From Bacillota bacterium (lineage in GTDB: Bacteria > Sysuimicrobiota > Sysuimicrobiia > Sysuimicrobiales > Segetimicrobiaceae), in assembly GCA_021324975.1 (NCBI GenBank), contig JAJPIA010000057.1:1-55124 (forward strand): a DNA stretch of 55,124 bases. Direction: 5' to 3'. Each line of letters opens with the position of its first letter. Position 1 is the stretch's first letter. The notes under the pieces were generated by a model, which was not told where the DNA came from, made no database searches, and saw nothing but the letters and a program-made list of their open reading frames with translations. The translations under genes and the position numbers were made by a program. Shown piece by piece: positions 7,164-15,914 of the stretch.

Positions 7164-8339
7164 ATGCCTGAATTTCCGTTCGACAGGTCCGAGTATCGCA
7201 CACGCATTCAGCGTACCCGACAATCCATGGCGGCCGAGCGGCTGGATGGCATGCTCTTGTTTCATCAAGAGAGCCTCTATTACTTGTTCGGATACGACCA
7301 AGTAGGCTATTGGGTCTATCAGGCGGTCGTGTTGCCCGCGGACCCGTCCGTCCCGACCATTGCTGTCTGCCGCCGAGCGGACGAGTTGATCATTCGCGAC
7401 CTGCCGCTGGTCGATGAAATCAGCACGTGGCTGGACGATGGAGACCGGGACCCCGGCTGGACCACCGCGCAGGTGCTGGAGGCGCACGGCCTGCTTGGCT
7501 CCTCCAAGCGGCTGGGGGTCGAAAAAAAGAGCCATGCGCTGGTACCCTACTATTACGATCTCCTGCGCGGCCACCTCGACGGCCGTGTGGAACTGGTCGA
7601 CGCCTCGGACCTCGTCACCGAGCTCCGCCTCATTAAGTCGCCCGCGGAGATGCGCTACATGCGCCGCGCCGGCGAAATCATGGACAAGGCGTTCGCCGCC
7701 GCGTTCGAGGTCGTTCACGCGGGCCGGCGGGAGTGCGACGTCAACGCGGCCGTGCTGTCGACGCTCTCCACCGAGGGGGCCGACTACCCGGCCGTCGCCC
7801 CGCCCATCGCGTTCGGGAGGCGGACCTTGACCCAGACGCACGGGGCGGCAACGGAACGCGTGATTCAACAGGGGGACGTTTTCACCATCGAGATCGGCGC
7901 TCCGTACAAGCGCTACCACGCCGTCGCCGTCCACTCGGGCTGTGTCGGTGCCCCCCCAGCAGAGGTGCAGACGCTGTACGGCCACATGCGGGACGGGCTC
8001 GAGCGCGGCCTCGAGAGCATCGCGCCCGGCGTCCCCACCTCCCGGGTCTGCCGGGCGGTCAACGCCGGCCTGGAACCTGGCGGCCTGTCGCGGACGGGCA
8101 GGCACGTCGGATATGGGATCGGCATCGGATACCCGCCCACCTGGATCGACAATCTCCGCATCAAGGAGCGCGATACGCACGTTCTGCAACCGGGCATGAC
8201 GTTTTTCCTCTTCGTCGGCGCCCAGACCCCTGCAGGGGATCGTTGCCTGTACCTGGGCGAACCGGTTGCCGTGACCGATCGAGGGGCGGAGCGCCTCAGC
8301 GGTCTTCCCCGGCAACTTCGCATCATAGGCGCCGCGTAG
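7164..8339 (+). CDS. M24-family (creatinase/ectoine hydrolase-like) protein
   Basis: A 391-aa pita-bread-fold protein. The N-terminal creatinase-type domain covers about 10-150 and the M24 domain about 160-385 (ELRLIKSPAEMRYMRRAGEI). The His corresponding to the creatinase catalytic base lies in TQTHG (H226). Metal positions of true aminopeptidases are mostly lost: the first Asp is E243 (FTIEIG), the second Asp is replaced in YHAVAVHSG, and the usual FxxEP Glu is absent from MTFFLFVGA. Only the last Glu (E366) is clear. That pattern fits metal-independent members such as creatinase or ectoine hydrolase, which open C-N bonds in small molecules. It is followed 85 bp on by an M20 gene, probably in one operon. 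Confidence 0.85.
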   Translation: MPEFPFDRSEYRTRIQRTRQSMAAERLDGMLLFHQESLYYLFGYDQVGYWVYQAVVLPADPSVPTIAVCRRADELIIRDLPLVDEISTWLDDGDRDPGWTTAQVLEAHGLLGSSKRLGVEKKSHALVPYYYDLLRGHLDGRVELVDASDLVTELRLIKSPAEMRYMRRAGEIMDKAFAAAFEVVHAGRRECDVNAAVLSTLSTEGADYPAVAPPIAFGRRTLTQTHGAATERVIQQGDVFTIEIGAPYKRYHAVAVHSGCVGAPPAEVQTLYGHMRDGLERGLESIAPGVPTSRVCRAVNAGLEPGGLSRTGRHVGYGIGIGYPPTWIDNLRIKERDTHVLQPGMTFFLFVGAQTPAGDRCLYLGEPVAVTDRGAERLSGLPRQLRIIGAA

Positions 8340-8424
8340 CGGCTGCCCCGGGGCGGAGCGCCTCGCTTAGCTGGAGTGGGCGACGGCAGCGACGCATGGG
8401 GGAGGGCATGCTCGGGCACCGATC

Positions 8425-9621
8425 GTGACTAGCTCCTTTGCGATCGACGAGTTCGACTTGGCACGGCTGCTTCAGTCGCTCGTGCGGGTGCCGACCGTCA
8501 ATCCGCCCGGGGACGAAGCGCTCTTAGCGCCGTTGATCGCCGACCGCCTTCGCCAGCTCGGCTGCGATGTGCAGATCATCGAATCGGAGCCTGGGCGGGC
8601 CAATATCGTCGCAATCCTACAAGGATCCGGGCAAGGGCCCACGCTGATTTGGAACGGTCACATGGATGTCCAACCGCCTGGCCATGACTGGATCCACGAT
8701 CCATTCGGCGCGGAGATCGAGGGCGACCGGCTGTACGGGCGGGGCGCCATGGACATGAAGGCCGGCATCGCGGCCGTGCTCGCGGCCGCCTCAGCGCTTC
8801 GATCATCCGGTGTGGCGCTGCGCGGTGATCTCGTCTTCGCCATCGTCGCGGACGAGGTCAGCGGAGGCCATAAGGGGACGGGGTTCCTGACGGCACACGG
8901 GCGGCTGCGCGGCGACATGGCCGTCGTCGGGGAGCCGACCGGCGACAGCGTCAACATTGCCCACCGGGGCTCCCTATGGGCCGAGGTGGAAGTCCGCGGT
9001 AAGAGCGCGCACGGCGGGCGACCCTGGCTCGGCATCAACGCGATCAGCAAGATGGTCCGGGTAGCGCGGGCAATCGAGAGCGAGCTCGTCCCGCGATTGC
9101 GGCAGCGGACCCACGCGATCCTGCCGGCGCCCACCGTCAATTTCGGCGGCATTCAGGGCGGCGTGAAATTCAACTTGGTCGCGGACCGCTGCACCCTACA
9201 GGTAGACCGGCGCCTGATTCCCGGCGAGACGGCCGAGCAGGCCCTTAGCGAACTGCGTAACGTGTGCGCGCGCGTCCGCGCCCGGGATCCCGAGCCGTTC
9301 GAGGTCAGTGTGCGGGAGATCATGCATGTGCACCCGATGGAGATCGCCCCGGACGCCTCAATCGTCGCAGCGTGTCAGCGCGCGTATCGCGAGGTGACCG
9401 GGCGCGAGGCCGGGCTCGGGTGTACCGCTGGATTCGAGGACGCACACTTTTTCATGGACGCCGGCATCCCGACCGCGATGTTCGGTCCGTACCGAGAGTC
9501 GAACACGTCGCAACCGGCATTTTTCACGACATCGGGCATGGCGGACGAATACGTGGAGCTCACCGCGGTCGCGCGTGCCGCCCGCATCTACGCGACATTG
9601 ATCCACAATCTCTTGGGGTGA
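8425..9621 (+). CDS. M20-family (ArgE/DapE-like) amidohydrolase
   Basis: A 398-aa protein with the M20 fold, a catalytic domain interrupted by a dimerisation lid (about 180-295). Metal and catalytic residues seen are H79/D81 (GHMDV), D110 (GRGAMDMK), E144 of the base motif and E170 (VVGEPT). Two deviations stand out. The second Glu of the canonical DEE is V145, and the C-terminal His of the AHxxDE motif is missing (SGMADEYV), so a two-zinc site may be incomplete. M20 enzymes hydrolyse amides of amino acids, peptides, carbamoyl compounds or ureides. GTG start. It follows the M24-like gene; the RpiR gene converges downstream with only 34 bp between. Confidence 0.85.
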   Translation: MTSSFAIDEFDLARLLQSLVRVPTVNPPGDEALLAPLIADRLRQLGCDVQIIESEPGRANIVAILQGSGQGPTLIWNGHMDVQPPGHDWIHDPFGAEIEGDRLYGRGAMDMKAGIAAVLAAASALRSSGVALRGDLVFAIVADEVSGGHKGTGFLTAHGRLRGDMAVVGEPTGDSVNIAHRGSLWAEVEVRGKSAHGGRPWLGINAISKMVRVARAIESELVPRLRQRTHAILPAPTVNFGGIQGGVKFNLVADRCTLQVDRRLIPGETAEQALSELRNVCARVRARDPEPFEVSVREIMHVHPMEIAPDASIVAACQRAYREVTGREAGLGCTAGFEDAHFFMDAGIPTAMFGPYRESNTSQPAFFTTSGMADEYVELTAVARAARIYATLIHNLLG

Positions 9622-9655
9622 TAGCGCGCCAGGGGTCAGCCGGTGGCAGCGCGCG

Positions 9656-10579
9656 TTATGTCCTGAGAAACACCCCCGTCCGGCGGGCGGCCGCGTCGTA
9701 CTCCGCGAGGGACCGGCGCACCGCTCCCATCGCCACGGAGGCGAACTGCGTCAGTGCCGCCGTCATCATGCAAATGGCGGCTGCGTAGCCGTCCACGAAC
9801 GTGAGCGGCGTCGTGGGGGCCACGAGCGAGGGCCGGCCAAACGTTGCCAGCGGCGAGACCTCACTGTCGGTGAGCACCACCACGCGTACCCCGCGCTCGT
9901 GCGCGAATCGCGCGAGGTCGACGAGCGCACGAGGATACCGGGGGAAGCCTATCACGCAGGCTACGTCCCGCTGACTCATCGCCGCGAGTGCATGGTATGC
10001 TACAAGATCTGCCGTCCCAAAGCAATGCACACCGGTCCGGCCCTTGCTCAGGTGGAACGCCAGAAACTGTGCGAGCGGCGCCGTGGCCAGCGCCCCGCAC
10101 ACCGCTACGCGCCGTGCGGACCGCAACGCGCGCCCCCAATCGCGAACTGCGCGCGAGCGGTTGGCTTGAAGCAGCCTGCTGATACTTTCCTGCTCATGAC
10201 GGACGACCGTCGCTAGGACGTCGGCGCGTCGGCCGTTCACTTTCAGGTGGTAGTCGCGTAGCCGCTCGAGCGTGGTCAGTTCCTGCAGCACCCGCTCGCG
10301 GAGCGCCTGTTGCAGCTGGGGAAATCCGCGATACCCCAAAGAGGTAGCGAAGCGAACGACGCTCGCTTCGCTGACGTGCACTTGGCGGGCGATCTCCGCC
10401 GCTGTGGCGAACGCGGCAGCCTTGTACTCGGCGAGCAGGTAAGAGGCCAGCCGCCGCTGGGTTGCGGAACGATTGTCCTGCGGTGCCTCCAGCCGTTCCA
10501 AGACGGTCGAGATACCGGCTGCCGGCGGCCTGCCAGTCGTAATGACCTTTCCTCGGGCTGGCGCCCGGCCGTCGGTCAC
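9656..10579 (-). CDS. RpiR/MurR-family transcriptional regulator
   Basis: A 307-aa regulator. The N-terminal helix-turn-helix (about 30-105) includes RLASYLLAEYKAAAFATAAE and the signature SEASVVRFATSLGYRGFPQL. The C-terminal SIS-like effector domain (about 130-290) has ARRVAVCGALATAPLAQFLA. RpiR proteins usually sense phosphorylated sugars, but members near peptide or amide transporters are common. The GTG start at 10579 has GGAGG at good spacing. It is the last gene of the minus-strand arm (CE4 protein, DUF1989, binding protein, regulator). A perfect palindrome between the arms at 14181 is its best operator candidate. Confidence 0.9.
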   Translation of the reverse strand: MTDGRAPARGKVITTGRPPAAGISTVLERLEAPQDNRSATQRRLASYLLAEYKAAAFATAAEIARQVHVSEASVVRFATSLGYRGFPQLQQALRERVLQELTTLERLRDYHLKVNGRRADVLATVVRHEQESISRLLQANRSRAVRDWGRALRSARRVAVCGALATAPLAQFLAFHLSKGRTGVHCFGTADLVAYHALAAMSQRDVACVIGFPRYPRALVDLARFAHERGVRVVVLTDSEVSPLATFGRPSLVAPTTPLTFVDGYAAAICMMTAALTQFASVAMGAVRRSLAEYDAAARRTGVFLRT

Positions 10580-10694
10580 GAGGACCTCCGCAGATACAGC
10601 CGGCTGCTACATGAGGTGCTAACGGTGACTGGCATCCGAAGTCCTACTAGCCTCCTGGATCGTCGCGGCCGGCCCGCCGCCGCGGCAGGCGGCA

Positions 10695-12377
10695 TCACCC
10701 GACCCACCACTCGTTCGTATTCCACACGATGCCCGATATGCCCCCGAAATTGATTGGGCGGACGCCCCGCAGGCGGCTGCTTACGGTGTTGATACTCGCG
10801 CGGTCGTACATGGGGATCATCGGCACGTCGTTGTGGATAAGCACTTGAGCCTGATTGAGCAACGTCCGCCGCCGTTCCGGATCCAGTTCTCTCAGCTGCG
10901 CGTCCAAGAGGGCATCCAGGCGGGAATCTGCCAGCCCGCTGCTATTCAACCCGTTCCGATTCGTCTTCGTAGGAATCTGGCTGGAGTGCCAGAATGGTCG
11001 AAAGTTAGGGTCGATGCTCGTCAGGCCGTTTGTGAATCCAACCACGTCGTACCTCCGGGAGACGTACGCGCCCCCGCCGGCGAAGCTGGCGAAGAATTTC
11101 GATCCCGGCTCGTTGTGGATTGTCATCTCGACCCCCACCGCCTTCCAGCCCGCCTGCACGATCGCAGCAATCGTCTCGCGGGTTCGGTTCCCGGCGGTAG
11201 TGCTGAAGGTCAGCGTCAGCCGGCGGCCATCCTTCGTGCGGACGCCGTCTGCGCCACGCCGCCATCCAGCCTGATCGAGTAGCTCGGCGGCCTGGTTGGG
11301 CGAGAATGGTAGCGGGTGGATCGCCCGGTTCTCGTACGGGGTGTTGTCTAGTTCGTTCTTGGCAATCGTGGTCTTCCCGTAAAGCGCCGTGTCAATAATC
11401 GTTTGGCGGTCCGTTGCCAGGATGAGCGCCCGCCGCACGCGCCGGTCGCCGAGGATGGGATGCGGCGTCTTGAGGTCATCAACGCTGACCATGGTGAAAT
11501 GATAACGCTCGTACTGGGCCGGGTGGGTGACGGCCAGCTGTAGGCCCGGGGCGTTCGTCAATTCCGGGATCTGCGCCTCCGTGTAACTGACCCCGATATC
11601 GATGTCGCCGGTCTTCGCTTGCGCAATGACCGAGTTGATGTCGGGGAGGATCTTGAAGATGATTCGGTCGAGGAAAGCCTTCGGGGCCCGCCAATACAGC
11701 GGGTTGCGGTCCATGGTGATGTGATCCCCGGACGCCCACTCCACGAACTTGAATGGTCCGTTACCGACCGGCTTGCGGCCGAATGCCTCTGAGCTCATGG
11801 TGCTCTGGACGTGTTCGGGAAGGAGCTGCCACCCGGCCAGCGTCTCCGCGACGAAGGGCACGTAACGCTCGCGCAGCGTAACGATTGCAAGTACATCGCT
11901 CTTCACCCGAACGTCGGCGATCTTGTCCCATCCCGCGGTGATCTGCGCGCCGCTCTTCGGGTTCATGATCCACTTCCACGTGAAGGTCCAGTCGCGCATC
12001 GTGCACGGCGCGCCATCGTCCCACTTTAAACCGGGCCGCAAGTGGAGCGTGTAGGTCGTCCCGTCTCGCGAGATGCCGCCGTTCGCCACGGTGGGCACCT
12101 CGGCGAGCAGCGCAGGTTCTGGTTGAGACTGGGCATTGACCCGGAGCATCGGCTCGAACATCGGAGCCAAAATCATCGTCCCAAAGGAGATGGGCCCGCC
12201 GGTGAGGATCCAGTTCAGGCTGTTTGCCTCCTGATACACTCCCACGACGACCGTGCCGCCGGCTTTCGGGGTAGGGGCCGCAGCGGACGCGCGTTCCGGC
12301 GAGCCGCCCTTCACCACGCGAGCGAACGCTCCCGCGTACGCGAGACCGCGAAGGAACTTCCTGCGTGTTGCTCTCAC
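10695..12377 (-). CDS. Family-5 ABC transporter solute-binding protein, Tat-exported
   Basis: A 560-aa extracytoplasmic binding protein of the peptide/opine/nickel family 5. The N-terminus carries a Tat-type signal (RRKFLRGLAYAGAF) with no lipobox Cys. The mature part begins near GGTVVVGVYQEANSLNWIL, and PVGNGPFKF is the usual family segment. It is highly similar throughout to the binding protein at 19426-21102, with runs of ten or more identical residues, so the two are recent paralogues. This copy has no permease next to it; it sits 115 bp before rpiR and 104 bp after the DUF1989 gene. It may feed the permease pair at 21107-22973. The ligand is unknown, though the neighbours suggest a nitrogen-rich small molecule. 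Confidence 0.9.
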   Translation of the reverse strand: MRATRRKFLRGLAYAGAFARVVKGGSPERASAAAPTPKAGGTVVVGVYQEANSLNWILTGGPISFGTMILAPMFEPMLRVNAQSQPEPALLAEVPTVANGGISRDGTTYTLHLRPGLKWDDGAPCTMRDWTFTWKWIMNPKSGAQITAGWDKIADVRVKSDVLAIVTLRERYVPFVAETLAGWQLLPEHVQSTMSSEAFGRKPVGNGPFKFVEWASGDHITMDRNPLYWRAPKAFLDRIIFKILPDINSVIAQAKTGDIDIGVSYTEAQIPELTNAPGLQLAVTHPAQYERYHFTMVSVDDLKTPHPILGDRRVRRALILATDRQTIIDTALYGKTTIAKNELDNTPYENRAIHPLPFSPNQAAELLDQAGWRRGADGVRTKDGRRLTLTFSTTAGNRTRETIAAIVQAGWKAVGVEMTIHNEPGSKFFASFAGGGAYVSRRYDVVGFTNGLTSIDPNFRPFWHSSQIPTKTNRNGLNSSGLADSRLDALLDAQLRELDPERRRTLLNQAQVLIHNDVPMIPMYDRASINTVSSRLRGVRPINFGGISGIVWNTNEWWVG

Positions 12378-12403
12378 CCCTCCACCTCCATCCGCGAGGG
12401 TGC

Positions 12404-12419
12404 GCCGCCGCGGGGCGGC
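12404..12419. other. GC-rich hairpin between the DUF1989 and binding-protein genes
   Basis: GCCGCC, loop GCGG, GGCGGC gives a 6-bp stem in the 104-bp gap upstream of the binding-protein start. There is no T-run. Hairpins flanking binding-protein genes can protect the abundant binding-protein mRNA from decay; that role here is only a suggestion. Confidence 0.3.
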
Positions 12420-12481
12420 ACGGCTGCTTCCCCCTCGTCGCCACTATCCGCGCACAGCCCCCGCCGCCAGGGCGTAGCAGA

Positions 12482-13084
12482 TCAGGCCAGGACCTCGAGC
12501 GCGAGGCCCGTGGGCCGCCTGTTGTTGATGGGGACAATGTCCTGCGGGCACGCCGAGATGACAACGAAGCAGTCCATCTCCGCCCGCAGGGTGACGGAAT
12601 CTCCTGGCTGAGTGAGCGCAGGCCGCCAGTCCAGCCAGCCGTCCTCCATAATCGGGATATTGGTGAAGAGGTTAATCGGCTGCGGGACCTCGATACGGTC
12701 GAAACCAAAAGTGCGCATCGCGCCGCGGAGATTCTCCTCGCACGAGGCGTGCCAGGCCGCGATTCCCAGCGCAGCGTAGCGCGCCGGGTCGCACGCTGCG
12801 ACCAGCATGTCGTGAGCGCCGGGCGAGTCGTCCCGCTCCAGTAGGAGAATCGGCCGGCGCCGGTTAGTCACGAAGGCTTCTCCTGGCCGGGGAAAGAGTC
12901 GGTTCACGTGCACCCGCGTGTGCGGTGCGCTCGCGTATTCTGAGATGTCCGCGGTGGCGTAGGCGAACAAATCCCCGCACTGGCCGCCCTCAACGTCGAC
13001 GATCCGAAACCGGCTGCCGCATGCGATCCGGAGCGCGCGCCCTTCCCTCGCCGGTACCGCAATGCACTGCGCGACTCGATCCAT
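12482..13084 (-). CDS. DUF1989 (urea carboxylase-associated type) protein
   Basis: A 200-aa protein of the DUF1989 family. These proteins accompany urea carboxylase and other nitrogen-catabolic genes; the catalytic role is not settled, and guanidine carboxylase-associated deiminase-like roles have been discussed. Family residues are visible: GQCGDLF (35-40), AHDML (90-94) with C98, CEENL (115-119), NLFTNIP (138-144) and the signature SACPQDIVPIN (177-187) with C179, so a Cys/His metal-binding or catalytic site is likely intact. GGAGGAG precedes the ATG at 13084. It lies 26 bp after the CE4 gene and upstream of the binding protein, hence co-transcribed. Confidence 0.88.
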   Translation of the reverse strand: MDRVAQCIAVPAREGRALRIACGSRFRIVDVEGGQCGDLFAYATADISEYASAPHTRVHVNRLFPRPGEAFVTNRRRPILLLERDDSPGAHDMLVAACDPARYAALGIAAWHASCEENLRGAMRTFGFDRIEVPQPINLFTNIPIMEDGWLDWRPALTQPGDSVTLRAEMDCFVVISACPQDIVPINNRRPTGLALEVLA

Positions 13085-13110
13085 TTGCGTCTCCTCCTTC
13101 AGTTCGGGTG

Positions 13111-14040
13111 CTACGCGTCGGGATACACCTCCGCGTTGACCCCGAGCGGGACGGGGCGGCGGCGCGCGAGCGTCGCATCCGCGGCCGCCCGGCGCGCGAC
13201 CTCCTCGGCGGTCACGATGTCAACGTCGCTCCGCGCCGCCGCGAACTCAATGAAACGGCGCAGCGCTTCGATCCGGCTCGGACGTCCAGAGAGAAATGGG
13301 TGGCAGGTCACCATGCAAAGGCAGTGGTAGTGGCACATGGCGTCGAGCTCGCCGGACCAAAGTTCGAGGAGTTTGGTCGGCGACTCGATGTGCTGGCCGA
13401 TCGACGGCTGCGGCAGGTAGGCGTACTGCTCCCAATCGTCGAGGCTCCAGTGGGGCGGTAACTCGACGATCGCATGGTTGCCGGTTTCCAGCAGGTAAGG
13501 CCGATCGTCGTCCATCAGGCTGGAGTCGTAGAGAAGCCCGTACTCGGCGACGAGAGCCGGCGTCCGCCAGGTCGCCTCCCAGAGTGCCGCCCGGTGCCCC
13601 ACAGGACGGACGCCGAGGCGTCCTAGCGCGTCGAGCGCGCGCTCGAAGTCGAGCCGCTCCTCGTCCGGTGTGAGCGTGACGGCGGAGCGATGACTGAACG
13701 AGTGGTGGGCGATCTCGTGGCCGGCCGCCGCCACGCGTTCCACCATCTCCGGGTACCGCTCGGCGGTCAGACCCGGGATGAAGAACGTCGCTTTAAGCGC
13801 CACGTCGGTGAGCAGTTGCAGCAGCCGCGGGACGCCCACCAGAGGACCGTACGCCTGGTGCGTCATGACCATGGCATGCTCGGCGTACCGCCGGCCGTAC
13901 GGCAAGATGGCCGCCTCCGCGTCCACGTCGAACGACAAGACTAAGGCCGCGGCCTTACCTTTGAGCCACCCGGGGCCGGGCGCACCGGCCCCCAGCGCCC
14001 CCTTGCCCGTCGGGTGCGGACCCTTGCCGGATGCGCCCAT
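13111..14040 (-). CDS. CE4 polysaccharide deacetylase-fold protein (PuuE/HpPgdA-like)
   Basis: A 309-aa NodB-fold enzyme. The divalent-metal Asp pair is in LSFDVDAE (D38, D40) and the His pair in HHSFSH (H113, H117). The later part (GLLYDSSLMDDDRPYLL, ELPPHWSLDDWEQY, TCHPFLSGRPSR) is typical of the PuuE/HpPgdA-like subgroup, which includes cofactor-light allantoinases and peptidoglycan deacetylases. No signal peptide is evident, so a cytoplasmic ureide or amide hydrolase is more likely than a cell-wall enzyme. The start at 14040 is chosen over an open upstream extension because GGAGAGG lies about seven bases before it. It is first in the minus-strand arm. Confidence 0.85.
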   Translation of the reverse strand: MGASGKGPHPTGKGALGAGAPGPGWLKGKAAALVLSFDVDAEAAILPYGRRYAEHAMVMTHQAYGPLVGVPRLLQLLTDVALKATFFIPGLTAERYPEMVERVAAAGHEIAHHSFSHRSAVTLTPDEERLDFERALDALGRLGVRPVGHRAALWEATWRTPALVAEYGLLYDSSLMDDDRPYLLETGNHAIVELPPHWSLDDWEQYAYLPQPSIGQHIESPTKLLELWSGELDAMCHYHCLCMVTCHPFLSGRPSRIEALRRFIEFAAARSDVDIVTAEEVARRAAADATLARRRPVPLGVNAEVYPDA

Positions 14041-14180
14041 CGTCACGCCTCTCCAGGCCCGGAAGCGCCTCTTCCCCTCGGTGGTGGGCGCCCGGCCAGC
14101 CCGGCTCAATCCAACTTGAGTTGGTATCGACGACGAAAGGATCTCGGTGGTGCCGTGGTGAAGGAATACTTGCAACAATT

Positions 14181-14198
14181 GAAAGTAATCTTACTTTC
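14181..14198. promoter_or_regulatory. Perfect 18-bp palindrome, likely RpiR operator
   Basis: GAAAGTAA-TC-TTACTTTC is an exact 8-2-8 inverted repeat in the 271-bp region between two divergent gene arms. It is AT-rich in a GC-rich neighbourhood, and its GAAA/TTTC ends resemble operators of several RpiR-family proteins. The rpiR gene is the last gene of the left arm. I saw no second full copy in the window. Confidence 0.55.
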
Positions 14199-14311
14199 TG
14201 CTGGCCGCCGCTGTCAAGGGCTTGGGTGGTCGGAAGACGCGGACGATCCCGTGTCGGGCCGCGCCGTTCACTGAGGAGACACGCCCGGCGCGGGCGTCGG
14301 GAGGGGAGTGC

Positions 14312-15880
14312 ATGGGCAAGGACGCAGCCGCAGCCCGCGACGAGACAACAGAGATTCGCGCCTCCTGGGTGGTCGCGTACGACGGGTCAGACCACCGCAT
14401 CATCGAACAGGGCCGGGTGGTCTACCGGGGCGATCGGATCGTGCACGTGGGGAGGCACTGGAGCGGCGTCGCGGATCGAATCATCGACGCGACCGACAAG
14501 CTGGTCATTCCCGGATTGATCAGCACCCACGCGCACGTTGGGGCGTCCTACGGCGACCGCCTGATCGTCGATACCGGACGGCGCGACCTGCTGCGGTCCG
14601 GATTTCTCAACTACGAGCCGAGGCGCGCGGCCGGCGGGCCGGCGTTTACAGCAGCGGACGATCCCGACGCCTCGATCCGGTTCGGATTCGGCTCGTTGCT
14701 CCGACACGGCGTCAGCACGGTCGTTGAGATGGGTGGCGGCCTGTTCGACGGGGGCGTGACCATGCTGCGGCGGGCCGGGGAATGCGGCATCCGGCTGTAC
14801 TACGCTCCCGGGTTCAACCCAGGGACGTATACTTTCGACGACCGGGGACGGCTACATCGCAGCACCGACGAGCGGGGAGCATTCGCGGCCATGGACCGCG
14901 CGGCGGAGTTCATAGCCCGGCACGCGGGCGCCTACCAGCGGCGTTACCGAGGGATCCTCATTCCCGATGAGGCGTTCAACTGTACGCCAAAGGTGCTCCA
15001 GCGCACCCGGGTCCTCGCGGACGAGCTCCGCGTGGGCATCACGCTCCACGTCGGCGAGCAAGTCTACGAATTCGAGGATGCCGTGCGCCGCACAGGACGA
15101 ACGCCGGTCGGGCTTCTCGCCGAGCACGGCCTGCTCGGGCCCGATGTGATTCTCGGGCATTGCCGCTTCGTAGGCGGGAACAGCCAGATCGCGTATCCGT
15201 ACGACGACGATTTGGAGACCGTGGCGCGCTCGGGCGCAACGGTGGCGCACGCGCCGCTCGCTGGCGGGCGACGGGGCGGGGTGCTCGAGAGCTTCCAGCG
15301 CTACCTCGACCGCGGTATCAACATGTCGATCGGCACGGACACGTATCCGCTAGATATCGTGGCGGAAATGCAGGCGGCTGCCCTGTTCTGCAAGGTGACG
15401 GAACAGAGACCCGAGGTTGCGTCGGCCGGCGACATTTTTCGGGCCGCTACCCTCGGCGGTGCCAGGGCATTGGGCCGGGATGATCTGGGCCGGCTGTCCC
15501 GTGGGGCCAAGGCGGATATCGCCATAATCGATTTCCACGCCCTGCGCGTCGGGCCCGTGTACGATCCGATCCGGTCCCTTGTGCACGCGGCGTCCGGCGA
15601 ATTGGTGGACACGGTGATTGTAGATGGCCGCACCGTGGTCCGGGACGGGCGGGTGCTCGCCTGGAACATGGACTCCGTAACACAGGACGTCCGCCGCGCT
15701 GGGGAACGCATCTGGCAGCGGTTCCCCAACTATCATTGGTCCGGCGGCCCGGTGGAAGCTGTGTTTCCCCGGTCCTTGACGCTGTGGGACGGACTCGAGC
15801 CCACGCGCGACCTTGCCAGCGAGGTGGTTGACGCGACGGCACCGCAAGTCCCGCGACGGGGGAGGCGGTCTGGTTGCTGA
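14312..15880 (+). CDS. Amidohydrolase-superfamily enzyme, copy 1
   Basis: A 522-aa metal-dependent hydrolase of the cytosine deaminase/dihydroorotase-like amidohydrolase superfamily. Metal ligands are H73-x-H75 (STHAHVG), H246 (LHVGEQ), H283 (GHC) and D343 (GTDTYP). Flanking beta-sandwich segments are also present (ASWVVAYDG at the N-terminus, GAKADIAIIDF near the C-terminus). The family deaminates or hydrolyses heterocycles and amides. The start at 14312 has GAGGGG close upstream, and the open frame before it shows no homology. The next gene is a clear paralogue, 34 bp downstream. Cytoplasmic; substrate unknown, but the neighbours suggest a ureide or guanidine-type compound. Confidence 0.88.
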   Translation: MGKDAAAARDETTEIRASWVVAYDGSDHRIIEQGRVVYRGDRIVHVGRHWSGVADRIIDATDKLVIPGLISTHAHVGASYGDRLIVDTGRRDLLRSGFLNYEPRRAAGGPAFTAADDPDASIRFGFGSLLRHGVSTVVEMGGGLFDGGVTMLRRAGECGIRLYYAPGFNPGTYTFDDRGRLHRSTDERGAFAAMDRAAEFIARHAGAYQRRYRGILIPDEAFNCTPKVLQRTRVLADELRVGITLHVGEQVYEFEDAVRRTGRTPVGLLAEHGLLGPDVILGHCRFVGGNSQIAYPYDDDLETVARSGATVAHAPLAGGRRGGVLESFQRYLDRGINMSIGTDTYPLDIVAEMQAAALFCKVTEQRPEVASAGDIFRAATLGGARALGRDDLGRLSRGAKADIAIIDFHALRVGPVYDPIRSLVHAASGELVDTVIVDGRTVVRDGRVLAWNMDSVTQDVRRAGERIWQRFPNYHWSGGPVEAVFPRSLTLWDGLEPTRDLASEVVDATAPQVPRRGRRSGC

Positions 15881-15914
15881 GAGCGCGGACGGCGTGCGCC
15901 GTTCCCGGCAGAGG

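Noticed and set aside
7104-8315. Minus-strand 400-codon open frame opposite the M24 gene
   Set aside because: Antisense shadow; the plus-strand frame has the M24 fold motifs and a defined start.
9626-9653. GCGCGC repeat pair between the convergent M20 and RpiR genes as a terminator
   Set aside because: Short, low-complexity arms with a long loop and no T-run; expected by chance in GC-rich DNA.
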